Positions 49,092-61,035 of a stretch of 64,000 nucleotides of DNA are shown piece after piece. The first letter of the stretch is position 1, and the number at the start of each line of letters is the position of its first letter. Made by a program: the position numbers and the translations under genes. The notes below the pieces were generated by a model that was not told the origin of the DNA, searched no databases, and saw only the letters and a list, made by a program, of their open reading frames with translations. The stretch covers positions 754,775 through 818,774 of the forward strand of contig CAJJDN010000001.1 in NCBI GenBank assembly GCA_905182985.1, written 5' to 3'. This DNA comes from Paramecium sonneborni (Eukaryota; Ciliophora; Oligohymenophorea; Peniculida; Parameciidae).

Positions 49092-50308
49092 TCATTAATC
49101 TTTGTTTAATTAAATTCTTAAGTGTGGAGTTCTAGGAGAGGCAATGGAAGATACAAAAGGAGGTTGGCCATTTAATTAAGGTAGATGTTCATATCCTAAG
49201 AATTGCGCTAAGATTTTTTAATAATATTTACATTAAACTTATTCAGAATGTAAAATAGATTAATCTTCAAGAGATTCAAGGTGATTAGACTTGAGATAAT
49301 TTTCCAATTTTTCATCTGGAATAAATGGAGAAATTATAAATTTCTTTTCATAATCAATCCATTTGACATCTTTAAACCAAGGGTGAAATTTAACTTCATC
49401 AGGTCCATTACATCCCAACCTGGATTAAGGTTTTCTTTGCATTAAAGCATTAGTAAAAGAAATAGCTTCATTACTCCATCCTTAAGGAACTTCATTAATA
49501 ACAGCTTATTTAGCTATAATTTAATCTCTAATTTCTTATCTACTTTTTCCATTATATGGTCGTTTTCCAAGCTAAGATTAATAAAAAGAGTTTACAATAC
49601 ACTCATGCATTATAATTCCTAAAGCAAAATAATCAACAGCAACTCCATGATTTTATCTACACATCACTTCTGGAGCCATATAACCAGGTGTACCACTAGT
49701 TTCATGACTATTTTATGGTTTCCATATTCTAGCAATTCCAAAATCAGTAATTCTCAAATACCCTGAACTATCAAATACTAAGTTTTCTGGCTTAATATCT
49801 CTATGAATTATTCCATTAGAATGAATATAATCTAATCCAATTATTATACATATAGCTATATGCTTTGTAATTGCTTCAGAGAATTTTCGAAATTTGCATA
49901 AATGAAATCTCAAATCTCCCCCAGCCAAGAAATCCAATGCTAAATACAATGAACAACGATCTTAAAAGGCACTTATTATGTTTATTATAAATCTAAAATT
50001 ATTTAGGTATTATTATTACTCATGCCTCAAAGTAGATAAAATCTATAATTCATTCATAACTGAACTCACACTCTTTTTCTATATCACTCTTATTATATAA
50101 TTTATTTTCGTACCTAACTTTTGACATTACTTTTAGAGCTACAACTATATGACGAGTTTTGATTAGTCTAGCTTTATAAACTTTACCAAATCCACCTTAA
50201 CCAACAACTGATATTAACTCAAAATTTTATAATGTTATTTCTAAATATATTATCAATAATACATGAATCATCGCTTGATCCTCTAAATTTAAACTCACAA
50301 CCTCCCAT
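49092..50308 (-). CDS. AGC-type serine/threonine kinase (STK32/YANK-like) with MGGC N-terminus
   Basis: ATG 50306-50308, TGA 49092-49094. Introns of 22, 25 and 27 nt give exactly 381 codons. MGGCEFKF at the start fits N-myristoylation plus palmitoylation. The kinase domain begins directly: [83 protein letters not shown] and [11 protein letters not shown], then [15 protein letters not shown]-lobe [19 protein letters not shown] and the following [10 protein letters not shown] are typical of AGC kinases. The placement of the domain straight after a lipidated N-terminus matches STK32/YANK. Likely membrane-tethered Ser/Thr kinase. The short tail has an SPRTP motif. Confidence 0.88.
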
Positions 50309-51095
50309 TAACTAAATCTCAATATTTTATATAAAATTATAATTATTATCAAAATGAATTACATAATAATACAAATCATAATTATTAGTTCCTCAAAATA
50401 ATAGATTTTATTTATTTTATATTTTGTTTCTTATATCCTTCATTAATTCATTATTAACTTTTAATGCTAAAAAAAAATCATATAATTTTAATTTTAATTT
50501 CAAGCTTATAATTCTAGAAAATACTTAAAGACAATCTTATGAAATTTATGGCCAAAGATTTTCAAAGGAATCATTTTTAATGTCATTAATTGCTGACACT
50601 TTATAGATACTTTTTGATAATGCTTAATACTAAAAAACATTTTTTATAAACAAAATATTAAAGTAATACATTAAAAGTGGAGTTGATTTGATGATAATCT
50701 CTTCAAAATAGGATCCTATGCTTATTGAATCAAATAAAGAAGATGATTGAATGCAAACTTTCTTATCTCAAATAATCCTTCTGTCTTAAAACAGCTTCTG
50801 TTATTTTAATTTAAACCAATTAACAAAATTATAGATAAATATTAATGCTTAGATAAGAAGTTTAATAAAAGAGCTTATTTTATTTGAAAATAATTTCAGA
50901 TTTTCAAAAGATGATAGATTTAAAAATAAAAAGAATAATAAGAGTTATTAATTCCAATCTGAGAAGACTTAATAGAATTATTGACAAAGCATAATTTCCA
51001 TAATTATAATAAAATTTAGTGCTTTTTAGGTTAAGAGATTAATAAAATAAATAAATTAGATATATGATGATATATGACATTATATAATAATAAAT
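50309..51095. other. AT-rich intergenic region
   Basis: About 790 bp, including the upstream region of the AGC kinase and the 3' flank of the alternative oxidase. Nothing recognised. Confidence 0.5.
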
Positions 51096-51896
51096 TCATT
51101 TACCAGGAGGAAAAGGGTTTGGTTTAGATTAAGTGTAATCATCAGCAAAATAATGATTTACATCTTTATGATGTTCTTCATCTTTTCTAATTGCTTTAAC
51201 AACATCTAAGAGAGTTGCATCATTATCTAATCCCCAGTATTCAATAGATTGTTGATTAGCCTTTCTAGTAGTCCATGAATGAATAGGACTTCCTTATCTT
51301 TCTATTTCATGAATCATATGAGTATAGGTTTTTACTGCTTCTTCTTCTAAGTATCCAACAATTCTATGACATACTCTAGGCCAAAACATATATGCCACTC
51401 CAAACAATGCAACATACCAGGCTTATGCTAGAACAACTCCAGTTCTAAATATTAATGAAGGTTTTTTAATGTTTAAAAAAGTTAACAAATGAACTCTTTC
51501 ATTCTCTGCCTCTTCTAATAAGGTATGTATCCAACCTTAATCTCTTTTCATTCCTCTTAATGATCTTAAATGTCTATGCATTCCAGCCACAAATCCAGGA
51601 ACTCCAGCAACAGTCTCTAAAAATAGAACTCTATTGATCCATTTCTTTTCAGACACTTATTCTGATTAAAATGGAACAACCTTTTTATATCCACTCATAA
51701 TATCAAATCCAACTCTCATTGATTATATAAAATAATAGGCAAAATGATCTCCAAAAGTAATTGCAGATTTATGTTCTAAACTAACTTGATCCAGTTCTGG
51801 TTTATTCCATATTGGATGAGGCATAGTATAATTTTAGGTACTCCTAATTTGATTAGAAAACGATTTTTTAACTAGCTTACTTAAGTGTCTATTCAT
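51096..51896 (-). CDS. AOX: Mitochondrial alternative oxidase
   Basis: ATG 51894-51896, TGA 51096-51098, 267 codons with no intron. It starts with a basic, Ser-rich mitochondrial targeting-like segment ([19 protein letters not shown]). The diiron-carboxylate motifs are all present: [36 protein letters not shown] and [12 protein letters not shown]. The length and order match the family. AOX sits on the matrix side of the inner membrane and oxidises ubiquinol to reduce oxygen to water without pumping protons, lowering ROS and bypassing complexes III/IV. The protein ends NPFPPGK. Compared with neighbours it has relatively fewer A/T-only codons, as expected for a conserved enzyme. Confidence 0.96.
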
Positions 51897-52168
51897 TTAA
51901 TTTTTAATTGAGGTTTTATAAAACTTTTAGTTAAGAATTTTAATTTACTACATATTATAAATGATGTTTTTATTAATTTATGATGCCATTTATATTTATT
52001 TAATTATTTCATATTATAATAATTAATATTTCTATAAAAATACACCAAATATGTTACCAATTTTAATAAAAATGAATAATTATTTAAAAAATAAATAATT
52101 TATTTGTGATTATTAATATTATCATTTAATTAAACATAAAATTGTATATGATATAATGAATAATTCAT

Positions 52169-53092
52169 TCAAATAAAGGCAACCAAGATAATCAATGACA
52201 TAATTGATAAAATCCAATTGGAAGCACATTATTAACAGGTGTTAGTCACCCAATGATAGGAACCAAAAGTAATATCATTACATGTCTATTCATTCAAATG
52301 AGTTGCATCAATTGCATTTGTGCATTTATTATCAGTACCCCATTTGCATAAAACAGATTTAGTATTGTCAATTTTTGGTAAAGATGTACATAATGCTTAA
52401 GTTGTTAAATCAGAGCAAGATCTATTTACACATAATTATCCATCTTTCTTACAATATTTAGGATCACACATTTAATTAAATCCATCAGCATCTCTACATG
52501 TTTTCAATTCAAATGCATAACATTTACCATCATTTTTCCATTAACATTTGGCTGTTGCAGTTGCATCTCCTTTACATGTAGCTTCACTCACAAATTTAGA
52601 ACAATCTTAATATACTTTATTTTCACATTAAAATCCATTAGCTACAACTAAATGTTTTTCTCTTAGAGTTGTTACACTTACTACTTTTGGTTAACATCTT
52701 TAACCATTTTCACTTTACAAAACATTGCATCTCTCAGCTTTAGATACAAGAAAATCTGAACAGTTAGTAAATTCAATGCATTTATTGTCTTTCCAACCAC
52801 ATCCAGCTAAATTTGAGCAACTTTCTTCATTTGGCATATCCTCACATTCTTTCTTTTCATCAATACATTTTCCACTTTTCCATTAACAATCTCCAGAGCA
52901 TTTATCTTCTGTTGTGTAATCTTTGCATTCTTTTTTCAAACAAGATGTTTCACTCCACTTACAATCATACCATTTCTCACATTCTGACTTTATAAATGAT
53001 GGACATTAGCATCTCTTTTATTTATTGATGATAATATCTGCAGAGGCAATACCAAATAAGATAACTAAAAATACTAATTGGATATTTTTCAT
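52169..53092 (-). CDS. Cysteine-rich secreted protein (surface-antigen-like family)
   Basis: ATG 53090-53092, TGA 52169-52171, one frame of 308 codons. Signal peptide (MKNIQLVFLVILFGIASAD). It has repeated cysteine modules with a C-x-W core: YDCKWSETSCLKKEC, DCQWKSGKCIDEKKEC, GCGWKDNKC, KCQWKNDGKCYAF and LCKWGTDNKCTNA. A hydrophobic tail (ILSIMSLIILVAFI) may be a GPI or membrane signal. It should be secreted or surface-attached. Function unknown. The frameshifted gene at 11094-11799 is its paralog (shared CKWGT and TFGSYHW/TFGTYSW elements), and the larger 44558-46894 gene has the same C-x-W style. Confidence 0.8.
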
Positions 53093-54428
53093 TAAATAAA
53101 TTAAAGATATTCTTATTTTTTCATTATACATTTAATTGATAAAATTTACTAATAATAGGTAAATTAATTCAATTCGATTTGTAATGCTTTCTTATATATA
53201 ATTTAAGTTCATTTACTTTTAAACTATCATAGTCCTTTTATTAAATCTCTTTCCAATTCTTAATATAACAGTCTTCCTTAATTAATTAAAATTTATAATT
53301 CACTAAAATTTAATATTAAGCCACAAACTAATTTTTCCTTCATTTAAATTTAAATATCTACTATCTTTAATGAAAAATAAAGTGATTTAGTTATTCCTTA
53401 ATTTCTTATATAAATTCAATAGCAAATACATATCCTATACATTATAATATAAATTAAAATTAACTTTTTCCTGATTATGTTTCATTTCGCTAGATTTTGT
53501 TTCAACCTATTTTAAATAAGAATGAGTTTTTCAATTAAATTTATATAATTTATTTTAATTATAAAAGCTTTAACACCTAAAATTATCTAAGAAAACTTTT
53601 GTAAATGAATTAATATATGATAGTAAAAAATATTGTTAATTATCAGATGAATTCAAAAACAAACCAGAAAAGTTAAGAGCTCTTTTAAAATAATTAAATA
53701 ATAAAGTTGAAACTTTTTTATTAAAATACTTAATAATAGTATTCTATAAATTTTTAAAGAATATTTTTAATTTACTAATAAAGATGTCTAAATCAAAGAA
53801 ATAATTCATTTATATTGTAATTTTGAAAAAATTAAAATTTCAATTGATTCAACAACAAAAAAGATTAACTATGTTGGAATAGAAAACTCTGAGATTAAAT
53901 TTCAAAAGCAAAATTTCTTAATATGAAAAATTAATATTAAAATGCTTGCTTAATAAATAGAAACTCAAAAAAATACTTAGAGTAAGGAAAGGAAACCACT
54001 AAAATTGAGCAATAAAATGGTGTTTTTATAATTTAATGTAAATTAAATTAGATAGCAACAAAGCCGATAAATAGAAAAATTGATATATAATTATCAATTA
54101 AAAAATTAATTGCATAAATAAGTACTTTTCTTTAAGATTTATTAAAAAATAGATTGAACGAATTCCATTAAACAATATAAATATATTATGGTCTGGTTTG
54201 AATATAAATTAATATTTTATTTGTTTTCCTAAAAAAAATAATCAAATAATATGATTTTTATAAGAATTGTGGAAAATCAAACTGATAAAAAAATTTATTA
54301 TTAATTATGCAATCCTTATCGTGAAATATTTAAATACTTATTATCTTGAATAATTGGAAGTCCAAAAGATTTAGAGATACTTTTGAGTGAAAAAATTATA
54401 CTTGTATTATATTTATTTAATAATGCTT
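53093..54428. other. AT-rich region, one weak open frame
   Basis: About 1.3 kb. A plus-strand frame from ATG near 53784 to about 54007 reads MSKSKKQFIYIVILKKLKFQ and is Lys/Leu/Gln-rich, perhaps helical, but has no support beyond being open. Nothing else seen. Confidence 0.3.
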
Positions 54429-55558
54429 TCATTTAAGAGTATTTCCAAATTATGTTACTCCGGGCATAGATCCAAAATTTTGAGGAGAATATTAACAGAA
54501 AAAATTTGGATCAAAGTGTTAAGGTAATTCTCGAAATACATATGCCAATTCTATTTCGTATTGATCTTTGTTCATATTTTATGATTCATCATTAGAACCT
54601 AAAGATTATTGTTAAAATTGGCCTACTGGTATTACTTAAGGATAATAGTGAGGATTTCCTATGAAGACATAAGATGGCTAAAATGCAAATGATGTTTAGG
54701 GTTATGAAATAGCTTGATCTTAATAAGGAGTATAATTTTAAAATTGAATTGGAAGTTATTAAGAGAATTAAGAATTTTTATCTTAATTATTTATGCCTTA
54801 GTTAAAATTTAATTAATTTGCTTGGTTTTAATATTATCCTTCTACAACTGAAATAGGTTTATAATAATTGTTATGAACAATAAATTAATTTCTTTATAAA
54901 TTTTGAAGATAAAAATATTATTATTAGATCTGGTCTATATATGAGACTTAAAATTAATTTTAGTCTTAAGCTTTTTAATCATTTTAGTTTTAAGTATTAT
55001 AATCTTATGTAAATTGATTTTAGTTTTAAGCTTTATAATCTTAAATAAATTGATTTTTGTTTTAGGCTTTTTAATCTTAAGTAAATTGATTTTAGTTTTA
55101 AGCTTTATAATCATAAATAAATTGATTTTAGTTTTAAGCTTTATAATCTTAAGTAAATTGATTTTAGTTTTAAGCTTTATAATCTTAAGTAAATTGATTT
55201 TAGTTTTAGGCTTTTTAATCTTAAGTAAATTGATTTTTGTTTTAGGCTTTATAATCTTAAGTAAATTGATTTTTATTTTTAGCTTTATAATCTTAAATAA
55301 ATTGATTTTTGTTTTAGGCTTTTTAATCTTAAGTAAATTAATTTTAGTTTTAAGCTTTATAATCTTAAGTAAATTGATTTTAGTTTTAACCTTAAAAATC
55401 CTATCTATAACATTATTTATTTAAAATTTCTGCACTTAACTACTATTAATTAATTATTTCTTATCCTTTTGAATGTAATAATTTTAACTTTGATTAATTC
55501 TCTTCAAAGGAAGAGTCACATCGTTACTCTTGTGAACATTTTAGTTCTTCTTACTCAT
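54429..55558 (-). CDS. Gln/Asn-rich protein with tandem 12-residue repeats
   Basis: ATG 55556-55558 (MSKKNQNVHKSNDVTLPLKR), TGA 54429-54431. A 35-nt intron (GTGCAG...TTATAGATAG) joins the N-terminus to the repeat frame in phase, leaving 365 codons. The centre is about 11 copies of QDYKAQNQNQFT. The C-terminal half remains Gln/Asn/Tyr/Phe-rich (SYIDQIQQQYFYL, NNYYKPISVVEGQYQNQAN, YPQVIPVGQFQQQSLGSN). It ends with a less repetitive, acidic-aromatic segment (EIELAYVFRELPQHFDPNFF). Such prion-like composition suggests assembly or phase separation, but no family is recognised. Gln here is encoded by TAA/TAG, so a standard-code reading of the minus strand shows only stops. Confidence 0.75.
54985..55395. 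repeat. Tandem 36-bp repeat array inside the Gln/Asn-rich gene
   Basis: About 11 imperfect units of the type AAATTGATTTTAGTTTTAAG... on the plus strand. Copies differ by one to three substitutions (AAGC/AGGC, ATAATC/TTAATC, AAAT/AAGT) and a unit of 36 bp preserves frame. Because no frame contains many stops, the plus strand also shows a spurious repeated open frame, which I do not call as a gene. Confidence 0.85.
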
Positions 55559-55746
55559 AATGTTCATTATTTTTTCTTTCATTTTATGGTATTTTTACTT
55601 CTAGCAAAGATCTAGACTCTCTATTTTTCACCCTATTTCTTTCTTTTTTATCATGCCCATTAAAAGTTTATCTACGTTTTATTTATACCTCCTCTCTTAA
55701 TCTCTCTTTTATTTTTTTTGATTCTAATTTTTTTTTGGTCTCAATT

Positions 55747-57335
55747 TCATTTTATTTATCTAATTAATTATAATTATTTCTCATTTTTTCTATTTCTTTT
55801 TCTTTTATATGAATATCTAACTGTTTTTTTTCTTGCATTTCTATTTCTTGTTATTTTATTATCTCAATCTTTTTCTCTCCTTCTAATCGTTTTTATTCTT
55901 ATAAATTTTTTTCATTTATTTTTTCATCATCTTATTATTTTTCTAATGGTTCCTCTAGAATTTTCTCATGTTAAATATTTTCTTTTTTGTCTTTTCTTAA
56001 TTAGATTAAGTTTTCTTTTTGATTATTTTTATCTTCATCTGATTCTACTATTTTATTTTATTCAATTGTTTATATATTCTATCCATTATTTTATTCAATT
56101 ATTTATATATTTTATCCACTTTTATCTTCCTAAATAATTTATTAGTTAATGCCTTATTTTTCTTTTTTTAAGTATTATTGAAAATCAAATTGTTCATCTT
56201 TATTATAAATAATCTAACCGTTTGCTGGATTATTATTGTTTTCATTTAAATTTTGCAAATCCAATTTATTTTTCTCAACAGTAAGAGATTTTTATTGATT
56301 AATTATTCTTATTATCTTTTTTTGGGGCATAACTTCTAATTTATTAAAGGTTTCCTATTGCAAAAATTATTATTAAAATTATTCTACTTGTATAAATTTT
56401 ATTTCTTTTTAACTATATTCTTGTTGTTCAATAATTATGACTTCGTCTGTTTGTAATTATTCTGAATTATCAATCTTTTACCAAAAATTTTGTTGTTTTA
56501 TTTATTTTTTATGATTTAATTTGCTTTCTATTTCGATTTTAGAAATTAATTCGTTAAAAGTAATTTTTTTAGATTTATTTATGAATTTAAGTTCTTCTTC
56601 TACTTTTTCATCCTTTATTTCATTATGATTTCTAAGGCTAACAATAATTTTATCTTTTTTCAACATTATTTAATTTAATTATTCTTTTTGTTCCTCTATA
56701 GCGCAATCTAATTTTTCTGCCTTAATTTCATCTCTAATTAATTTCTAATCCTATTAATTAATAGTATTTAAAAGGAGATCAATGTTTATGTAAATTTTTA
56801 CTTCTGTTTATTTTTCTTCTTTTAAATTAAATTACACTATTTAAGTTTGCTAAGTTAGAATTTAATTATTAAGATTTGCAAGTTTTTATTATTATTTAAT
56901 GCACTTTTTTCTCTAACTTTTTATAACAAAATATAGAAGTTTATCCGAGTCATTTAAACTTAACTCTAACTTAGTTCTCCTAATTCTATTATTTTTTTTA
57001 ATTATATTTGGTGGAAAAGGATTATTAATTTTATGAAATCCTTTAAGTTGAGCGAGATTTCTAGTTGGTATTTTTCCAAGAATTTCTTTAAAAATTGATG
57101 CTGTTTGATTTTATTTACATTGGTCTTCATGTTTTTAACAAATTTATAAATATATATCTCGTTCTTGCTATGTCCATGGCCCTCTTTAAAGTAGCGTTAT
57201 TCCATCTAGTCCAAATTCAAGCGGAAAAACCTTTTTGATGTTACTTGTCTTTTGATTTGCTAAACAACAACTTTTAAGTTTTTTTTCAGGAAATTCATAT
57301 GTTTGCAGCAGCTCATAAAATTTATTATTTTCCAT
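55747..57335 (-). CDS. SANT/Myb-like domain protein with long Gln/Lys/Glu coiled-coil tail
   Basis: ATG 57333-57335 (MENNKFYELLQTYEFPEKK), TGA near 55747-55749, about 520 residues read essentially as one Gln-code frame (the length suggests one short intron or a reading slip). Near residues 50-100: RGPWTQQERDIYLQICQKHE, ASIFKEILGKIPTRNLAQLK and GFHKI. This resembles a divergent SANT/Myb helix-turn-helix (GPWT..E...) with a basic continuation (NIIKKNNRIRRTKLE). The rest is Lys/Glu/Gln-rich and helical, with a small imperfect repeat (GQNIQIIEQNN, GQNIQTIEQNK). The tail is basic (RYSYKRKRNRKNEK). Perhaps a nuclear protein. Its relation to the three small Myb genes is by fold only. Confidence 0.6.
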
Positions 57336-58901
57336 TAAGAATGAAACTTTTTTAGAAATTATAAATAATAATATGGTTTATTTGAAATAAATGTATGTTT
57401 TAGTTTAAGTATTTTCATTTATTATTTAATAAATAAGTATCCTTTGTTTCAAAATTATGAGTAATTTTTAAATATAATATTGATCATTAAATAGTGATGT
57501 TTCAAATATTAAGGCTATTTCTCCTATAATATGAATATCTGATTAAAGTATCAAATGCTTATTAATTAATTCCTTTGAGTCTTATTTTTAATGTATTAAG
57601 AAACTCTAATCCAGTGTTTATTTGCAAATTAAGCAATTACAGGGACCAATAGAGGAAAGGTAAATGGTTTATAGCTTTTAAGAATAGTTAAAACTAATCT
57701 TATTCAAAGATACACATAGTTCAATCAGCCTCTTGAAAATGTGGTCATGGTACAGAAATTAATGGTTCTAATTCAGCGATTTCACAAACTTCCAATAATT
57801 CATTTAAAAACATAAGTTCTTTACAAAATAAATGCCATTAGTCATTTTACATCTTGATGTTCATTAACAATTAATTATAAGAATATTTACTAATTGGTGA
57901 AAAATGAGTCCATGCAGATCAATCAATTACTACATATTTTTATTCTTTTTTATATCATCATCTTCCATCCCAATTTATCCATCAGTAGCTGTTTTTTTTC
58001 AATAAGTAAAGGTCTAAATATATTCTTTTCAATCATTACTATAATTCAATTTAAATGAGGAACAACTAGATTTACTACAAATTTGAGCTCTTTTAATAAA
58101 TCAAGCAATTCTTATAAATATTAATAAATAAACAGTTTTTCGTAAGAAAAATAACACATAGACTAATGAACTAATAACATTCACTTAATAAGTGACAAGA
58201 TAACTACAGGCTAAGCTTTTTTTATTCAATTTATTTTTTCCTAAAAGATGTATTAAAATTTTTGTTTAGATCAAAATCATCATTTTATTATATTGATTGC
58301 ATTTTTGACAAAACATTTTATTTTTATCATATCTTAATTTTTAAAATCAAAAATACTTTAAAATGAAAATAGGAACAATTTATTTGCAAGGTTTAGTTTC
58401 ATTGAATAAATTGATATAGTAGATTATCTCTTTAAACTTAGATTGCTTAATTTTTTCCCTACTTAAAAGGACAATAATAAGATTTAAATAAAAAGATGAG
58501 TTACGAAAAAATCAATAAATAGCAGGATTAAAGAAGATTTTTGAAAGAGCTATCGCAAATTATTTAGATTGCCATAAAAATATATGCATAAATAAATATG
58601 TTATATTATATCTGAAATTGTTTAGTATTATTTAATATTTTAAGAGATATAAATTTAGATATAAGAATATTCTAAGAAGGATTAAGCTTATATATATTAT
58701 GTATTAAAATAAATAATATATGAAAGGAAATTAATTTAAAAAGTTATTTTTTAAGTTAATTTATCCACAATCTATTAAATATTGAAATGATATTTAGATA
58801 AAGTTTTGTCAAATAACTCTTCGAATAAAGAGCAATTTAAATAAAAGGGGATTAACTTAATTACATTTAGAAACTCTTTAACTAATAAACTATAAAAAGA
58901 G
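57336..58901. other. Gene-poor region with decayed coding-like sequence on the minus strand (about 57610-58200)
   Basis: Minus-strand segments look like a helical-repeat protein, for example ELLDLLKELKFVVNLVVPHL, FRPLLIEKKQLLMDKLGWK, DSFFTNQQIFLQLIVNEHQD and NELLEVCEIAELEPLISVP. They are separated by in-frame TGA codons and frame changes, and I found no set of micro-introns that joins them. Most likely a pseudogene of an armadillo-like protein. Flanking parts show nothing. Confidence 0.35.
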
Positions 58902-59392
58902 ATGCGATTAATTGAATTCAAAGATATAAGTTTTCAAAATGATTATGAGAATCCATCAGTTTAAGGATAAATATAAAGAGAAAATATTGTTGATTAAGTG
59001 ATTTGTTAAATGTTGCAGTAAGGCAAAAATTTCATAAAAAAACTGAAGAAAGATATGAAGAATTTTAAAAAAAGACAAAACAAACTTCAAATTTGTAGGT
59101 CTATATGATTAAGATTTGGGATATACTTCGAAGAATCTTTAAAAAATATAAGAAAGCCTTGCAACTTAGTTATATTGTAAAGAAAATATTATATTACGAA
59201 GAAGAGAAGGAAGATTTAATATGTATGTAATTAATGAATTTAAAATTTATACATGCTAAGTTAAATTATATATAATATCTATTAGTATAAATGAATGATT
59301 TTGGATATAGACAAGGTTAATATAAAAAGTAATTTTGGTTTGAGATGAATAGTGAATATAAAACTGGATTAAGGAATAAGAAAATTATATGA
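58902..59392 (+). CDS. Hypothetical protein, intron or frame uncertain
   Basis: ATG 58902 begins MRLIEFKDISFQNDYENPSV and continues to KKDMKNFKKRQNKLQIC. The frame then hits TGA, and a second good segment (RRIFKKYKKALQLSYIVKK, ILYYEEEKEDLICMQLMNLK, NDFGYRQGQYKKQFWFEM) runs to TGA 59390-59392 in another frame. I could not find a clean micro-intron to connect them. It may be a real small basic protein with an intron I missed, or a decayed gene. No family recognised. Confidence 0.35.
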
Positions 59393-59486
59393 AATAATTA
59401 GAAGAGTGAGTATATAAGAAAAAAGAATATAAAAAGTGTATTGATTTAAATTAGGATATTAAAATATAAATCTTTTTATTTAATAA

Positions 59487-60990
59487 ATGAGCGGATTAGA
59501 AGATATTCCTGAATTTAATGATGATCCACAACAACCTACAAAATAGGATATATAGTAAGAGCAAATATTGAGAATCGTAGAAAATATGACAATTATAATG
59601 TTTCATAATTCAAAAACTTTGGGCTTAAAGAGGAGCTCTTACGAGCCGTGAAAGAAGCCGGGTTCGAGCATCCTACTAGGGGTAATTATAGGTTTAATAT
59701 TTATAGTCCAAGCAGAATCGTTGACAAATGCATTATAAGGAGAACAATTGATATGCCAAGCAAAAGCAGGAACAGGAAAGACAGCTGTATTTGTATTGAC
59801 TGTTTTGAATACGATAAACACTGAAAGCAATAAAGTAGAATGTCTAGTAATCACTCATACAAGAGAGTTAGCCCAACAAGTATATAAATAAAATAAAAAT
59901 TTAGGCTCGTGATGAATTTTTAAGATTGGGAAAATTTATGAAGAGTATTAAAGTTGAATGTTTCTATGGAGGAGGAGAACCAGTAACTGTGAATATTTCA
60001 ACAATTGAAACAGTTAAACCATAAATTGTAGTTGGGTATTATTGAAAATTTAAATTTTTAGTACACCTGGAAGACTTAAGGATTTGATTTGCGAAAAGAA
60101 AGCTTTGAAAGTAGATAGACTAAAGTACTTTATTTTGGATGAAGCCGATACAATGATTGAAGATTTGAACATGAGGTGCTGATTTTTGGAAATAATTATT
60201 TTTAGAAAAGACATATAAGACATATTTTTACGTACACCACAAGAGAAATAATTTATGGCATTTAGTGCAACATTTACTGATTCAAGTAGAACATCACTCA
60301 AAAAATTCATTGCTGATAATAAACATGTAAATTATTATTATAAAAATTTTACAGATTTATGAGATTACAATTAAACCAGAATAACTCTTTTTGGATAAAT
60401 TGAAGCAATATTATATGAAAGTTCCTGAAACTCTTAAATTCCATTATTTAAGATAAATTTTAAATACATGCAAATTAAATTAATGCATTATTTTTGTTAA
60501 AAGTTCAGAAAAGGCAGATGCATTAGTCTCAGAACTTAAAAAAAAAGGTGAAGATTCAGTTAGATAACTCTATGGTGGAAATAGATTGGGACCAGATCAT
60601 TAAAAAATGAGATAAAAAACATATGAGTAATTTAGAAATGGACACTTCAGATTAATGGTTGCTACTAATCTTATGGGAAGAGGTATAGATATTGATAAAG
60701 TTAATTATGTTATCAATTTTGATATGCCTGATTCTTTAGAAACATATTTACATAGAGTATATTTATTATTCATATTATTAGGTAGGAAGAGCTGGTAGAT
60801 AAGAAACTAATGGAGTTGCAATCTCATTTGTTAAATATGAAGAAGAAGCATCTGATTCTAAAAAACATACTGATGATGAAGTATAAAATTTCATTTATTA
60901 TTTTTTTAGGTTTTACAATAAATCCTCAAATAATATCCAGATAAATTATAATAATTGCCTTAAGATTTATCCACATTAGACAAGTTCTGA
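59487..60990 (+). CDS. DEAD-box RNA helicase, UAP56/Sub2/DDX39-like
   Basis: ATG 59487 ([18 protein letters not shown]), TGA 60988-60990. Several introns of 25-29 nt; the first (GTAAGAGC...CGTAG, 26 nt) is needed to reach [19 protein letters not shown]. Helicase motifs in order: Q-motif region GFEHPT...VQAESL, Walker [40 protein letters not shown] (DEAD, where UAP56 usually has DECD), [40 protein letters not shown] and HRVGRAGRQETNG. The short N-terminus and ending ([10 protein letters not shown]) match Sub2/UAP56, which acts in splicing and mRNA export. Substitution of DEAD for DECD leaves a close DEAD-box paralog as an alternative. Confidence 0.9.
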
Positions 60991-61035
60991 TAATGATAGT
61001 ATTACATAAAATAAAAAACAAATATAAATATTATT

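Noticed and set aside
55014..55424. Plus-strand frame with repeated hydrophobic LSFIILSKLIL units
   Set aside because: Product of the 36-bp repeat. The minus-strand frame has a proper start, intron and non-repeat flanks and is preferred.
55718..56137. Plus-strand Phe/Leu-rich frame resembling a membrane protein
   Set aside because: Antisense of the Lys/Glu/Gln-rich tail of the minus-strand SANT-like gene.
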